Of a stretch of 64,000 nucleotides of DNA, positions 17,954 to 25,614 are shown in pieces (the first letter of the stretch is position 1; every line of letters starts with the position of its first letter). Under the pieces are notes generated by a model that worked only from the letters and a program-made list of their open reading frames with translations, searched no databases and was not told the DNA's origin. Source of the DNA: Paraburkholderia bannensis (GTDB lineage Bacteria; Pseudomonadota; Gammaproteobacteria; Burkholderiales; Burkholderiaceae); contig NZ_JACHBW010000006.1 in the NCBI RefSeq assembly GCF_014200455.1, positions 248,001 through 312,000 on the forward strand, written 5' to 3'. The translations under genes and the position numbers were made by a program.

Positions 17954-19069
17954 TCAGGCATGCGTAAAGCGCAGGATGGGCTTGAGCGTGACGCCGCGCG
18001 TGCTGTCCTCGGCGGCTTCGTTGATCTGCTCGACCGGGTAGAACTTCACCAGCTTGTCGAAGGGAAAACGTCCTTGCTGATACAGCTCGACGAGTTGCGG
18101 GATGAAGCGCTGCGGCACGCTATCGCCTTCGACGATGCCGCGTATCGTGCGCCCGTTCAGCAGCAGGCCGTTGATGTCGAATTCGCCCTTGGTGCCCAGC
18201 GGCGGCGCGCCCACCACGCCGATTGCGCCCAGCGTGCCGAGCGCTTCGATCGCGCCGGCCAGCACCTGCGGATGCCCCGTCGATTCCAGTGCGAAATCCA
18301 CGCCGCCGCCGGTGATGTCGCGGATCGCCTCGACCATGTCGACTTCGCGGCTGTTGACCGTGTGGGTCGCGCCCAGCTCCTTCGCCAGTTCGAGCCGCGA
18401 CGGCACAATGTCGACGGCGATGATGGTCGATGCGCCCGCCACGCGCGCCGCCATCACGGCCGAAAGACCCACGGCGCCCGCGCCGAAGCTCGCGAAACGG
18501 CTGCCGGGCGTCACCTTCAGCGAATTGATGACCGCGCCCGCGCCGGTCTGGATGCCGCAGCCGAGCGGCCCCAGCAATTCGAGCGGCGCGTCCTGCGGCA
18601 CCTTGATCGCATTGTTTTCGCGCGCGAGCGCATGGCTCGCGAACGACGACTGTGCAAAAAAGTGATCGTGCAGCGGACGGCCTTCCTCGTCCTCGATGGC
18701 GGTGCGGCCTTCCAGATCGCCGCCGCCGAAATTCAGCCCGAAGAAGTGGCTGCAATATGCGCCGTGGCCGCCCACGCAAGGCTGGCAATATCCGCAGGCA
18801 CCGTAGGTCAGGACCACGTGATCGCCGGGCTTGAGGTTCTTCACGTTCGGGCCGACTTCCTCGACCACACCGGCGCCTTCATGCCCCAGCACGGCGGGCA
18901 GCGGCACCGGATAGAACTGGTCGCGCACGATCAGGTCGGTGTGGCACAGGCCGGTGGCGACCACGCGCACCAGCACTTCGTCGTCCTGCGGGCCCCGCAG
19001 ACGCGCCTTCTGGATCGTGAACGGCTCGCCCTTGGCGCGCGCGACGGCCGCTGTAATTGCTGTGCTCAT
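17954..19069 (-). CDS. Zinc-dependent aryl/alkyl alcohol dehydrogenase (XylB-like)
   Basis: A 371-residue medium-chain zinc alcohol dehydrogenase. Catalytic-zinc motifs are GLCHTDLIV and GHEGAGVVEEVG; the structural zinc is bound by CGYCQPCVGGHGAYC; the NAD fold is GAGAVGLSAVMAARVAG. The GPLGCGIQTGAGAV stretch is typical of the benzyl-alcohol and similar aryl-alcohol branch. It starts 10 bases after the aldehyde dehydrogenase stop, so the two form an operon that would turn an alcohol into an acid via the aldehyde. The aryl specificity is inferred from family resemblance; the actual substrate is open. Confidence 0.85.
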   Translation of the reverse strand: MSTAITAAVARAKGEPFTIQKARLRGPQDDEVLVRVVATGLCHTDLIVRDQFYPVPLPAVLGHEGAGVVEEVGPNVKNLKPGDHVVLTYGACGYCQPCVGGHGAYCSHFFGLNFGGGDLEGRTAIEDEEGRPLHDHFFAQSSFASHALARENNAIKVPQDAPLELLGPLGCGIQTGAGAVINSLKVTPGSRFASFGAGAVGLSAVMAARVAGASTIIAVDIVPSRLELAKELGATHTVNSREVDMVEAIRDITGGGVDFALESTGHPQVLAGAIEALGTLGAIGVVGAPPLGTKGEFDINGLLLNGRTIRGIVEGDSVPQRFIPQLVELYQQGRFPFDKLVKFYPVEQINEAAEDSTRGVTLKPILRFTHA

Positions 19070-19079
19070 GTGTGTCTCC

Positions 19080-20552
19080 TCAGATCGGGTAGAGCGGCGC
19101 TTCGCCCTTGAGCGTGAGCCACTGCCATTGCGTGAATTCTTCCCAGTTGGCCGGGCCGCCGATGCTGGTGCCGTTGCCCGACGCGCCCACGCCGCCGAAC
19201 GGATTGATCACCTCGTCGTTGACGGTCTGATCGTTGATGTGCAGCAGGCCGGTGCGCAGCCGTTCGCCCATGCGCAGTGCCCGGCCCACGTTCGCGGTGA
19301 CGACCGCCATCGACAATCCGTACTCCGTATCGTTGGCGAGCGCGATGGCTTCCTCGTCGGTGTCGAAGGGGACGACGACCGCCACCGGCCCGAAGATTTC
19401 CTCGTTGAAGGCCGGGTTGTCCTGGGTCACGCCGCTCAGCACGGTCGGCTGGAAAAAGAGGTCGCGATAGCCGCCGCCGGTTTCGACCCGTGCGCCGGCC
19501 TGCTGCGCATCCGCCAGTACACGGGAGATATGGTCGCGCTGCGCCGCATTGATGATCGGCCCAAGGGCGACGTCGCCCGTTGCCGGATTGCCGACGGTGA
19601 GGCCCGAGGCCTTCTTCACCAGTTTTTGCACGAATTGATCGTAAATTTTACGCTGCACGAGCACACGGCCCGTCGCCATGCAAATCTGGCCCTGGTGCAG
19701 ATACGCGCCCCAAGCCGTGTTGGCTACGGCGAGATCGATATCGGCATCGTCGAGCACGATCAGCGAATTCTTGCCGCCCAGTTCCAGCGAGACCTTCTTG
19801 AGATGACGGCCCGCCGCTTCGCCGACCTTGCGGCCTGCGCCGGTCGAGCCCGTGAACTGGATCATGGCGATGTGCGGGTCGCTCGTGAGCGCCGCGCCCG
19901 CGGCGCCGTCACCGGGCAGCACGTGCAGCACGCCGGCGGGCAGGCCGGCCAGTTCGAACAGGCGCGCAATGGCGAAGCCGCCGCAGATCGAGGTGCGCGG
20001 GTCCGGCTTGAGCACCACGGCGTTGCCGAGCGCGAGCGCCGGAGCGACCGCGCGCATCGCCAGATAGAGCGGGAAATTGAACGGCGAAATCACCCCGACC
20101 ACGCCCAGCGGGCGGCGGCGCGCCAGCGACAGGCGGCCCGGCGCCGAAGGCAGCACCTCGCCCGCCGAGCGCGACGGCAAAGCGCTCGCTTCATGCAGCG
20201 CCTTGATGGTGACGTGCGTTTCGGCAGCGGCCTTGCCGCGCGTCGAGCCGCTTTCGCGCACGATCCAGCCGGCGATCTCGTCGGCGGCTTCCTCGGCCAG
20301 ACGGGCGGCGCGGCGCAGCACGGCGGCGCGTTCGTCGTAGGGCAGCGCAGCCCAGCCCTGCTGCGCATCGAAGGCCGCCTTCGACGAAGCCGCGACAAAG
20401 GCGGCGTCGGCCATGCCGATGCGCGCGAGGCGCTCGCCAGTGGCCGGTTCGAGCACGTCGGCCGCCGAGGTGCCGTTGCGCCATTCGCCGGTGAAGACAC
20501 GGCCGTGCCAGCTGTCGTTATCGAGGAGGCGGGTGGAAGAAGTAACGCTCAT
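19080..20552 (-). CDS. Benzaldehyde/vanillin-type aldehyde dehydrogenase
   Basis: A 490-residue NAD(P)-dependent aldehyde dehydrogenase. Visible are the NAD-binding GVISPFNFPLYL, the FTGSTGAGRKVGEAAG loop, the catalytic Glu in LELGGKNSLIV and the catalytic Cys in GQICMATGRVLV. EEIFGPVAVVVPF lies near the end. The HLKKVSLELGGKNSL and HQGQICMATGR forms resemble benzaldehyde/vanillin dehydrogenases. The start at 20552 has AGGAG 5 bases upstream; the frame is open to 20609 without family sequence. It is the first gene of the operon with the alcohol dehydrogenase and faces an intergenic region with several inverted repeats. Confidence 0.88.
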   Translation of the reverse strand: MSVTSSTRLLDNDSWHGRVFTGEWRNGTSAADVLEPATGERLARIGMADAAFVAASSKAAFDAQQGWAALPYDERAAVLRRAARLAEEAADEIAGWIVRESGSTRGKAAAETHVTIKALHEASALPSRSAGEVLPSAPGRLSLARRRPLGVVGVISPFNFPLYLAMRAVAPALALGNAVVLKPDPRTSICGGFAIARLFELAGLPAGVLHVLPGDGAAGAALTSDPHIAMIQFTGSTGAGRKVGEAAGRHLKKVSLELGGKNSLIVLDDADIDLAVANTAWGAYLHQGQICMATGRVLVQRKIYDQFVQKLVKKASGLTVGNPATGDVALGPIINAAQRDHISRVLADAQQAGARVETGGGYRDLFFQPTVLSGVTQDNPAFNEEIFGPVAVVVPFDTDEEAIALANDTEYGLSMAVVTANVGRALRMGERLRTGLLHINDQTVNDEVINPFGGVGASGNGTSIGGPANWEEFTQWQWLTLKGEAPLYPI

Positions 20553-20644
20553 GCTGACTCCTGTGGGTTTCGTGCGAAAGCGGTGCGGATGCCGGGAAAG
20601 CGGGGGCAAGGACGCTGCAAAGTCGTCACGTTAGGGAATGAGGG

Positions 20645-20679
20645 CCAGCGTCGCAATCGGGAATAGTTCCCGGCGCTGG
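20645..20679. promoter_or_regulatory. Nested inverted repeats upstream of the aldehyde dehydrogenase gene
   Basis: The core CGGGAATAGTTCCCG (20658-20672) has perfect 6-bp arms around a 3-base spacer. An outer pair, CCAGCG (20645-20650) and CGCTGG (20674-20679), is also complementary. It lies about 105 bases upstream of the dehydrogenase start, a plausible place for an activator or repressor site. Confidence 0.45.
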
Positions 20680-20714
20680 ATCGCCTGTGTCCACGCGGCG
20701 TGACGCATAAAAGC

Positions 20715-20777
20715 GTTCAGTTGCTGAACACCCTGGCTTTCACGCGCGGTCTGGGCACGCCTCGTGCGCTAGCACGA
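20715..20777. promoter_or_regulatory. Two further inverted repeats before the csbD-like gene
   Basis: GTTCAGTTGCTGAAC (20715-20729) has 6-bp arms and a 3-base spacer, the same geometry as the site 57 bases to its left. TCGTGCGCTAGCACGA (20762-20777) is a perfect 16-bp palindrome. Both lie upstream of the stress-type gene at 20817 and could be operators for either direction. Confidence 0.4.
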
Positions 20778-20816
20778 ACGTCGCGACACACCGTCGCTTT
20801 TACGTGGAGACGCACC

Positions 20817-21005
20817 ATGAACAAGGACCAGGTGAAGGGCACGGCAGAAAAGATCAAGGGCAAGATCAACGAAGCCGTGGGCCGCGCCACTGACAATCCG
20901 CAGCGCGAACTCAAGGGCGACGTGCAGCAGGCTGCCGGCGAAGCACGCAAGAACTATGGCGACCTGAAAGAAGCCGCCAAGGACATGACGAAGCGTCGTC
21001 ACTAA
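20817..21005 (+). CDS. CsbD-family stress protein
   Basis: A 62-residue hydrophilic protein, MNKDQVKGTAEKIKGKINEA onward, with the KGKINEAVGRATDNPQREL and KGDVQQAAGEARKNYGDLK repeats that define the CsbD (UPF0337) family. Members are induced by general stress in many bacteria; their molecular role is unknown. The ATG at 20817 follows TGGAGA by about 7 bases; the open extension to 20700 has no family content. It is transcribed alone. Confidence 0.88.
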   Translation: MNKDQVKGTAEKIKGKINEAVGRATDNPQRELKGDVQQAAGEARKNYGDLKEAAKDMTKRRH

Positions 21006-21206
21006 GCGAGGCTGCGGCCTCGACCCGACGTGATTCGCCGCGTGCCGTTCGTGCGGAGAATCACGCGGCGACCCACGCGTCACACGTCGGATCTCCTGCC
21101 GGATACTGCGGCTGTGACAGGGGTTGTGCAGCGCCGGACTGCTAGGGCCGGCGCTGTTTTGCGTGATTTCGAGCCGGCAAGGCCGAGCCGCGTCAGGCGG
21201 GCCTCG

Positions 21207-22541
21207 TCAGGCCGAACCTTCCAGAATCCGCGCCTGGCGCCGCATGCCAGCGAAGATGGCCTCGGCGACATCTAGCGGGAAATCGTCCGGCAGTTGTGCG
21301 CCGACTTCATCGATGACGCGCTCAGTCTGCTGAGCGAGCGTCGCCATCATCTCTTCGACTTCCTCGACGGAAAATCCCACGCGCTGTCCTTGCGCGATCC
21401 AGTGGCGCGGAAAAATCTGCGCGATGCGGTAATGAGCGTTGCGCCCGCGCACCGCCATGGCGAGGCTCGCGCGCTGTGCCGCGAGCTGGTTGCGCCCGCG
21501 CCCGATGATCGGATGCGCCGATAGCACATCGTAAAGCGGCGTGGCGACGTAACGGCTGCCGGGCAGATGCGCGATGCTGAAATTCTTGGCGTGTCCATCC
21601 GTGGCCGCGAGCAGCCAGAAAAGGATCTGCGCGAGAAAAAAATGCCGCCTGTCCTGCTCCGAATGCGACGAGCCGCCCAGCACCGCCATGACGGCGTTGA
21701 TGCCGGGGCCGCCATCGGCCTCGTATTTGACGATGCCGGGGGTGCCTGTCGCCTGGCACAGATCCTCCTGCGGCAGGCGCACGATCCAGCGGCCGTTGCG
21801 CGCGAGGCGCCGGTCGAAACGCTCGACCACGAGCGCCTTGGTGTCTTCGAAATGCGCAATCTCGCACGGGGCGATCGGCAGCCCGAATGCGCCGACGATC
21901 TTCGCGCAGAGCCATTCGTTCTCCACCGAAGTACGCATATCGGCGCGCATATTGCCGACCAGCCCGAGCGGCAGCTTGAGGATGTGCGTAGTGGGCGTGC
22001 TGCCCGCGGGCAGCAGCCAGCGCCCGTTATGGCGCAGCAGCGCGGTTTTTTCCTGCGCCCCGGCAATCGAGAGGCGCAGATCGTCCACCGGCTCGTGCTC
22101 GCCGAAATGAGGCGTGGCGGTCGTATCGCGCAGCAGCCTGGCAATGGCGGCTTCGTCGAGCGAACGGCCTTCGATCGATTCGAGCCCGACCGGCGTTTCG
22201 CCCGCCGGCAGCAGTTGCAGCGCGCCCACGCAATCGCGCCCGAGCACCGCGAGCAGTTCGAACGGCGAGATGCCCGCCGTGCGGTAACGCGCGGCGATAC
22301 GCCGCCGGATGCGTTCGCTATCGGGCAGCAGATTGTCGAAATAATCGGTGACGACAGGGCCGCGCAAGGGCTGGTTGCCCGGCGTGAACGGCAGCGAGAG
22401 CGAGAGCGGACGGCCTTGCTCGTCGTCGAGCCAGCTTTGCAGATAGACGAGCCGCTCGACGCCGCGCACGATCTCCCAGTAGCCGACGGGCAGGCCGTTC
22501 ATCCACAGGTCGAGGCGGTTCGTCAGACGGGTGCGCGCCAT
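21207..22541 (-). CDS. hipA: HipA-type toxin Ser/Thr kinase
   Basis: HipA toxins phosphorylate a translation factor, glutamyl-tRNA synthetase in E. coli, and cause dormancy. The 444-residue product has the full HipA layout: an N-terminal subdomain with DYFDNLLPDSERIRRRIA, the ISPFELLAVLGRDCVGALQL segment, the Gly-rich SIAGAQEKTALL loop, the ATP-binding Lys in THILKLPL, the catalytic Asp in ATDGHAKNFS and the metal-binding Asp in PLYDVLSA. All catalytic residues are present, so it should be active. Its ATG directly abuts the hipB stop codon, so the two are translationally coupled with the antitoxin first. Confidence 0.92.
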   Translation of the reverse strand: MARTRLTNRLDLWMNGLPVGYWEIVRGVERLVYLQSWLDDEQGRPLSLSLPFTPGNQPLRGPVVTDYFDNLLPDSERIRRRIAARYRTAGISPFELLAVLGRDCVGALQLLPAGETPVGLESIEGRSLDEAAIARLLRDTTATPHFGEHEPVDDLRLSIAGAQEKTALLRHNGRWLLPAGSTPTTHILKLPLGLVGNMRADMRTSVENEWLCAKIVGAFGLPIAPCEIAHFEDTKALVVERFDRRLARNGRWIVRLPQEDLCQATGTPGIVKYEADGGPGINAVMAVLGGSSHSEQDRRHFFLAQILFWLLAATDGHAKNFSIAHLPGSRYVATPLYDVLSAHPIIGRGRNQLAAQRASLAMAVRGRNAHYRIAQIFPRHWIAQGQRVGFSVEEVEEMMATLAQQTERVIDEVGAQLPDDFPLDVAEAIFAGMRRQARILEGSA

Positions 22542-22937
22542 TTACCAGTCCTCGCGCTGGGAAGATCTGGCGGCGGCTTTACGAGGAGCAGGGGATTGCT
22601 TCGATGCCTTTTGCGGGGCTTGTTTCACCACGGCCTTTTTTGCCGCCACCTTCCTCACTGCCGCTTTCTTCACGACAGTCTTCTTGACGGCAGTTGCGCG
22701 TCGAACCGGCGTGGTCTGCGTCGCCCCGGCGGCGAGATGCAGATCGACCGCGAGCAGTCGCAATACACGAAAGAGCCGGTCGAAACTTGCGGCGGCGGGA
22801 TTCGCCTCAAATGCCGCGTAGCTTTGCTGGGAGATGCCAAGCCGCTGCGCGACGTCTTCCTGGGTCAGGCCAGCATTCTTGCGAAAGCCTAACAGCATGG
22901 GACGCAACTGGCTGACGGTCTTGAGCGGATAGTCCAC
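22542..22937 (-). CDS. hipB: HipB-type antitoxin with Lys/Ala-rich histone-like tail
   Basis: A 131-residue DNA-binding antitoxin. The helix-turn-helix spans about 12-60 (FRKNAGLTQEDVAQRLGISQ, then QSYAAFEANP), followed by FDRLFRVLRLLAVDLHL, the HipB C-terminal strand-helix part. From about residue 78 to the end there is an extra tail of KKTVVKKAAVRKVAAKK-type repeats, resembling histone H1-like proteins. E. coli HipB has 88 residues, so the tail is an addition of about 45. The start is GTG 22937. Three 18-bp operators lie 40-111 bases upstream. Autorepression by the HipAB complex is the family norm. Confidence 0.88.
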   Translation of the reverse strand: MDYPLKTVSQLRPMLLGFRKNAGLTQEDVAQRLGISQQSYAAFEANPAAASFDRLFRVLRLLAVDLHLAAGATQTTPVRRATAVKKTVVKKAAVRKVAAKKAVVKQAPQKASKQSPAPRKAAARSSQREDW

Positions 22938-22976
22938 GCGAAGCTCCGGCAGAGGAAATAGGGGAAAAAGGATGCT

Positions 22977-23048
22977 TACAGTCTATAGACTGTAAATGCA
23001 AAATACAACCTAAAAGCTGTAAATGAAAAATACAGCCTATAGCCTGTA
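22977..23048. promoter_or_regulatory. Three hipBA operators at exact 27-bp spacing
   Basis: Site 1, TACAGTCTATAGACTGTA (22977-22994), is a perfect palindrome. Site 2, TACAACCTAAAAGCTGTA (23004-23021), and site 3, TACAGCCTATAGCCTGTA (23031-23048), match the form TACAG-N8-CTGTA, site 2 with one change. Their starts are 27 bases apart each time. E. coli HipB binds TATCC-N8-GGATA, which has the same architecture, so these are very probably HipB sites. Confidence 0.8.
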
Positions 23049-23100
23049 AGCGGCTTCGCCCGCCGCGGCCGCGAGCGATGCTATCGGCCGCTGTCGGACT

Positions 23101-24039
23101 TCAGGCCGGCGACACGAAAAAATAGCGCGTGAGGTGAAAGAAGATGGGCGCAGCGAAGCAGATGGAGTCGATGCGGTCGAGCATGCCGCCGTGGCCGGCG
23201 ATCATCACGCCCCAGTCCTTGGCGCCCATCGAGCGCTTGACGGCCGAGAGCACGAGTCCGCCGATAAAGCCGCCAATCACCGTCACCGCCAACATGAGCG
23301 CGGCCTGCCACACATTGAACGGCGTAAGGCCGTGCAGCAGGGTGCCCAGGCCGATAGCAAGCGCGCCGCCGCCGATCAGGCCTTCCCACGTCTTCGACGG
23401 ACTCACGAGCGGCGAAAGTTTGCGCTTGCCCCAGAGCTTGCCGCATACATACTGGAAGACATCGCTCGATTGCACGACCAGCAGGAAGAACAGCAGCAGC
23501 GGCCCGTTGTTATCGAAGTAGTGCGGCAGCGGCAACAGAAGCAGGGCGGGCGCATAGCTGAACGAATACACGCAGACCATCAGTGCCCACTGGATCTTGG
23601 CGTTGCGTTCGAGAAACTCGGCGGTGTCCTGAGAAAAAGCCTCCGAGGCCGAGAGCACGAAGAACATGTACACCGGCATGAAAATCGCGAACAGCCCATA
23701 CCAGTGCAGCGCAACGAGCAGAAACTGGCCGGGCAGCGCGACGTAGTACGCGAGCACGAGCGACCAGTAATCGGCGGGCTTGGTGGGCGTGAGCGTAATG
23801 AACTCACGCAACGCGAAGAACGAGCAGATGAAGAACAGGAACAGCGTCGCGTAAGGGCCGAGCCACAGCGCCGCCGTGACGACCGCGATCATGACCCACC
23901 ACGCGGCAATGCGCTGGTTCATATTGGCGACGGTCGTATTGCCCGGGCCGAACCTCATGCGAAGCACCGCGCCCACCACGGTAAAGAAACAGAGCAGGGC
24001 GACCACGCCCACGATCGTGATCCAGAAGACGTGCGGCAT
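23101..24039 (-). CDS. CdsA-like phosphatidate cytidylyltransferase
   Basis: A 312-residue integral membrane enzyme that would make CDP-diacylglycerol from phosphatidic acid and CTP. It has about eight hydrophobic helices and the C-terminal CdsA signature: SPSKTWEGLIGGG, then MGAKDWGVMIAGHGGMLDRID with the conserved Asp and His. It is the last gene of a three-gene operon, starting 2 bases after the acyltransferase stop. The operon resembles E. coli ynbABC in content, so this protein is probably a YnbB-like CdsA homologue rather than the housekeeping enzyme. In Burkholderia the housekeeping cdsA lies, from memory, near uppS and dxr. Confidence 0.88.
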   Translation of the reverse strand: MPHVFWITIVGVVALLCFFTVVGAVLRMRFGPGNTTVANMNQRIAAWWVMIAVVTAALWLGPYATLFLFFICSFFALREFITLTPTKPADYWSLVLAYYVALPGQFLLVALHWYGLFAIFMPVYMFFVLSASEAFSQDTAEFLERNAKIQWALMVCVYSFSYAPALLLLPLPHYFDNNGPLLLFFLLVVQSSDVFQYVCGKLWGKRKLSPLVSPSKTWEGLIGGGALAIGLGTLLHGLTPFNVWQAALMLAVTVIGGFIGGLVLSAVKRSMGAKDWGVMIAGHGGMLDRIDSICFAAPIFFHLTRYFFVSPA

Positions 24040-24041
24040 CC

Positions 24042-24656
24042 TTATCCCCGTACCGAATTTTGAAGTTTGATCACGGCGTCGCGCGCCGTGGTGAGGAATG
24101 CTTCCTTATCGAGTTGCGCGGCGCTGGGCACCGCATCGCCGAACGACACGTTGCAGTTGATCGGCACCGGCAGCAGCTTGCCTTTGGGCATCGTGCGCAT
24201 CAGATCGGACAGATGCACGGGCACGAGCCTGACATCGGGAAACTCGTGCGAGAGCCAATAAAGGCCGCTTTTGAACGGGCCGATTTCGCCGGTCTGGCTG
24301 CGCGTGCCCTCGGGAAAGAGAATGATCGACCAGCCCGATGCCAACGCCTCGCGCACCAATTGAAGCGGGTCTTCGCCTTCGCCCTTGCGCGTCACATACA
24401 CCACGCCCAGCACGCGATTCGCGATAAAGCGGCGCAGGGGCGACGCGTCCCAGTAGTCACGGGCGGCGGCTGGGCGCACGCTCGCGCGCAGATCGGGCGG
24501 CAGCGCCGCCAGGATGGCCAGCGTATCGACATGGCTCGAATGGTTGGCGAAATAGATCGTTTGCTGCGCGCAAGGCGGCGTGCTCGCGTAGCGCCCACGC
24601 GCGCCCACCACGAGACGCACGACACCCAGCAGCCAGCGCTGCATCACGTTACGCAT
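24042..24656 (-). CDS. PlsC-type lysophospholipid acyltransferase
   Basis: A 204-residue membrane-associated 1-acyl-glycerol-3-phosphate acyltransferase family member. The catalytic HX4D motif is NHSSHVD near residue 38, the substrate-binding LFPEGTRSQTGEIGPFKSGL follows near residue 113, and LVPVHL lies further on. It overlaps the upstream CDP-alcohol transferase by 8 bases and ends 2 bases before the CdsA-like start, so all three are one transcription unit. Acyl acceptor and donor are not predictable. Confidence 0.88.
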   Translation of the reverse strand: MRNVMQRWLLGVVRLVVGARGRYASTPPCAQQTIYFANHSSHVDTLAILAALPPDLRASVRPAAARDYWDASPLRRFIANRVLGVVYVTRKGEGEDPLQLVREALASGWSIILFPEGTRSQTGEIGPFKSGLYWLSHEFPDVRLVPVHLSDLMRTMPKGKLLPVPINCNVSFGDAVPSAAQLDKEAFLTTARDAVIKLQNSVRG

Positions 24657-25287
24657 GAGTTTTTTCCTCTGTGATCCGATGAAGATCCTGCACCAGCGCG
24701 CGCGTGCGCGTCACGCAGGTGAGCGCGCTGCCGGCCGCGATGATCGCCAGCGCCGCGGCAAGGCAGACAGGATGCCGATGCAGCATGATTTCGACGATCG
24801 TCGCCACGCAGGCAAGCGTCAGCAGCGCCATGCGATGCTGCTTGGCCATCGGCCCGATAAAGCGCTGCGGCACGCCCACCGAGCCGCCGAATACGCGCAC
24901 ATACGCGGTGAGCGCCGCGAACAGCGCGGCGGCCCAGCCCAACGACGGCAGGCCCACGCCATACCCGGCGGCGACCAGCAGAACGCTGTCCGCAATGCGA
25001 TCCGGAAATTCGTTGAAGATCGGCCCGGCGATGGATTTTTTACCGCCTTCGACGGCGACCAGCCCGTCGATGACATTGCATAGCAGACGCAACTGGATGC
25101 ACGCGATCGCGATAATCATGTCGATCACGCTGTCGATGCGCAGCAGCGCCACCGCGCCGATCGCCGCGAAGACAGCGCTCGCGCAGGAAATCTGGTTAGG
25201 CGTCACGCTCGTGCCGGCCAGAAACCTGGACAGCGCCACGATCACCGTGTTGGAGCGCGATTTGATTGGGCGTCGGTTTTCGTCCAT
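24649..25287 (-). CDS. YnbA-like CDP-alcohol phosphotransferase with altered motif
   Basis: A 212-residue membrane protein of the CDP-alcohol phosphatidyltransferase family. The canonical motif DxxDGxxAR-x8-GxxxDxxxD reads here NVIDGLVAV, eight residues, then GPIFNEFPD. The first and third Asp are Asn and the Arg is Val. From memory, E. coli YnbA also has Asn at these two Asp positions but keeps the Arg, so this belongs to a divergent subfamily. It is the first gene of the operon. Substrate and product, probably an unusual phospholipid, are unknown. The altered metal-binding residues mean activity is not certain. Confidence 0.8.
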   Translation of the reverse strand: MDENRRPIKSRSNTVIVALSRFLAGTSVTPNQISCASAVFAAIGAVALLRIDSVIDMIIAIACIQLRLLCNVIDGLVAVEGGKKSIAGPIFNEFPDRIADSVLLVAAGYGVGLPSLGWAAALFAALTAYVRVFGGSVGVPQRFIGPMAKQHRMALLTLACVATIVEIMLHRHPVCLAAALAIIAAGSALTCVTRTRALVQDLHRITEEKTHA

Positions 25288-25407
25288 GAAGTTGAATTAC
25301 GTCGATGGAATGTGGTTGGCCGGGACGGCCTGGAAGCTCGGCGTTATACAGCGCTGCGAGAGCCTGATGGCGCATTAGGCCACGGATTCTTGAGCGTCGC
25401 CAAAGGA
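25288..25407. promoter_or_regulatory. Upstream region of the phospholipid operon
   Basis: About 120 bases upstream of the CDP-alcohol transferase start, with normal GC. It should hold the operon promoter, but no clear -10/-35 pair or operator was recognised. Confidence 0.3.
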
Positions 25408-25446
25408 GACATTTCTATTTAGCGGAAACCCGACATTTCTATTTAG
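25408..25446. repeat. Two copies of a 15-bp direct repeat, possible insertion-sequence end remnant
   Basis: GACATTTCTATTTAG occurs exactly twice, at 25408-25422 and 25432-25446, 24 bases apart. Multiple short direct repeats of the type GACATTTCTA are, from memory, seen at the ends of IS21-like elements. No transposase gene is present. The repeat marks the change from GC-rich DNA on the left to an AT-richer stretch on the right. Confidence 0.45.
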
Positions 25447-25614
25447 GACCTACAAATTTAACTTCGATAATTTGCATTATGTAAAATCAAAAAGATCCAG
25501 CAAAAAAACTGCAACCGATGCCTGCCGTCGCCGGTAGCCCGAATGCCTGGCATGCCAAAGGATCCTTCGATCCCCCGGCAAACCCCATAACGGCCCAGGC
25601 ATACCAACACGGCT
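25447..25614. other. AT-richer gap at the left edge of the T6SS cluster
   Basis: No gene was recognised. The first 60 bases are strongly A+T-rich (for example TTCGATAATTTGCATTATG). It lies between the insertion-sequence-like repeats and the first T6SS-associated gene. Confidence 0.4.

Noticed and set aside
19030..20666. 575-codon + strand frame opposite the aldehyde dehydrogenase
   Set aside because: A GC-bias shadow, His/Arg/Asp-rich, with no ribosome site or domain; the - strand carries an intact aldehyde dehydrogenase.
20553..20700. Sigma54 -24/-12 promoter for the aldehyde dehydrogenase operon
   Set aside because: I expected one because the neighbouring regulator is AcoR-like. On the - strand only poor matches to TGGC-N8-TGC were seen, and the regulator lacks the AAA+ domain that would be needed.
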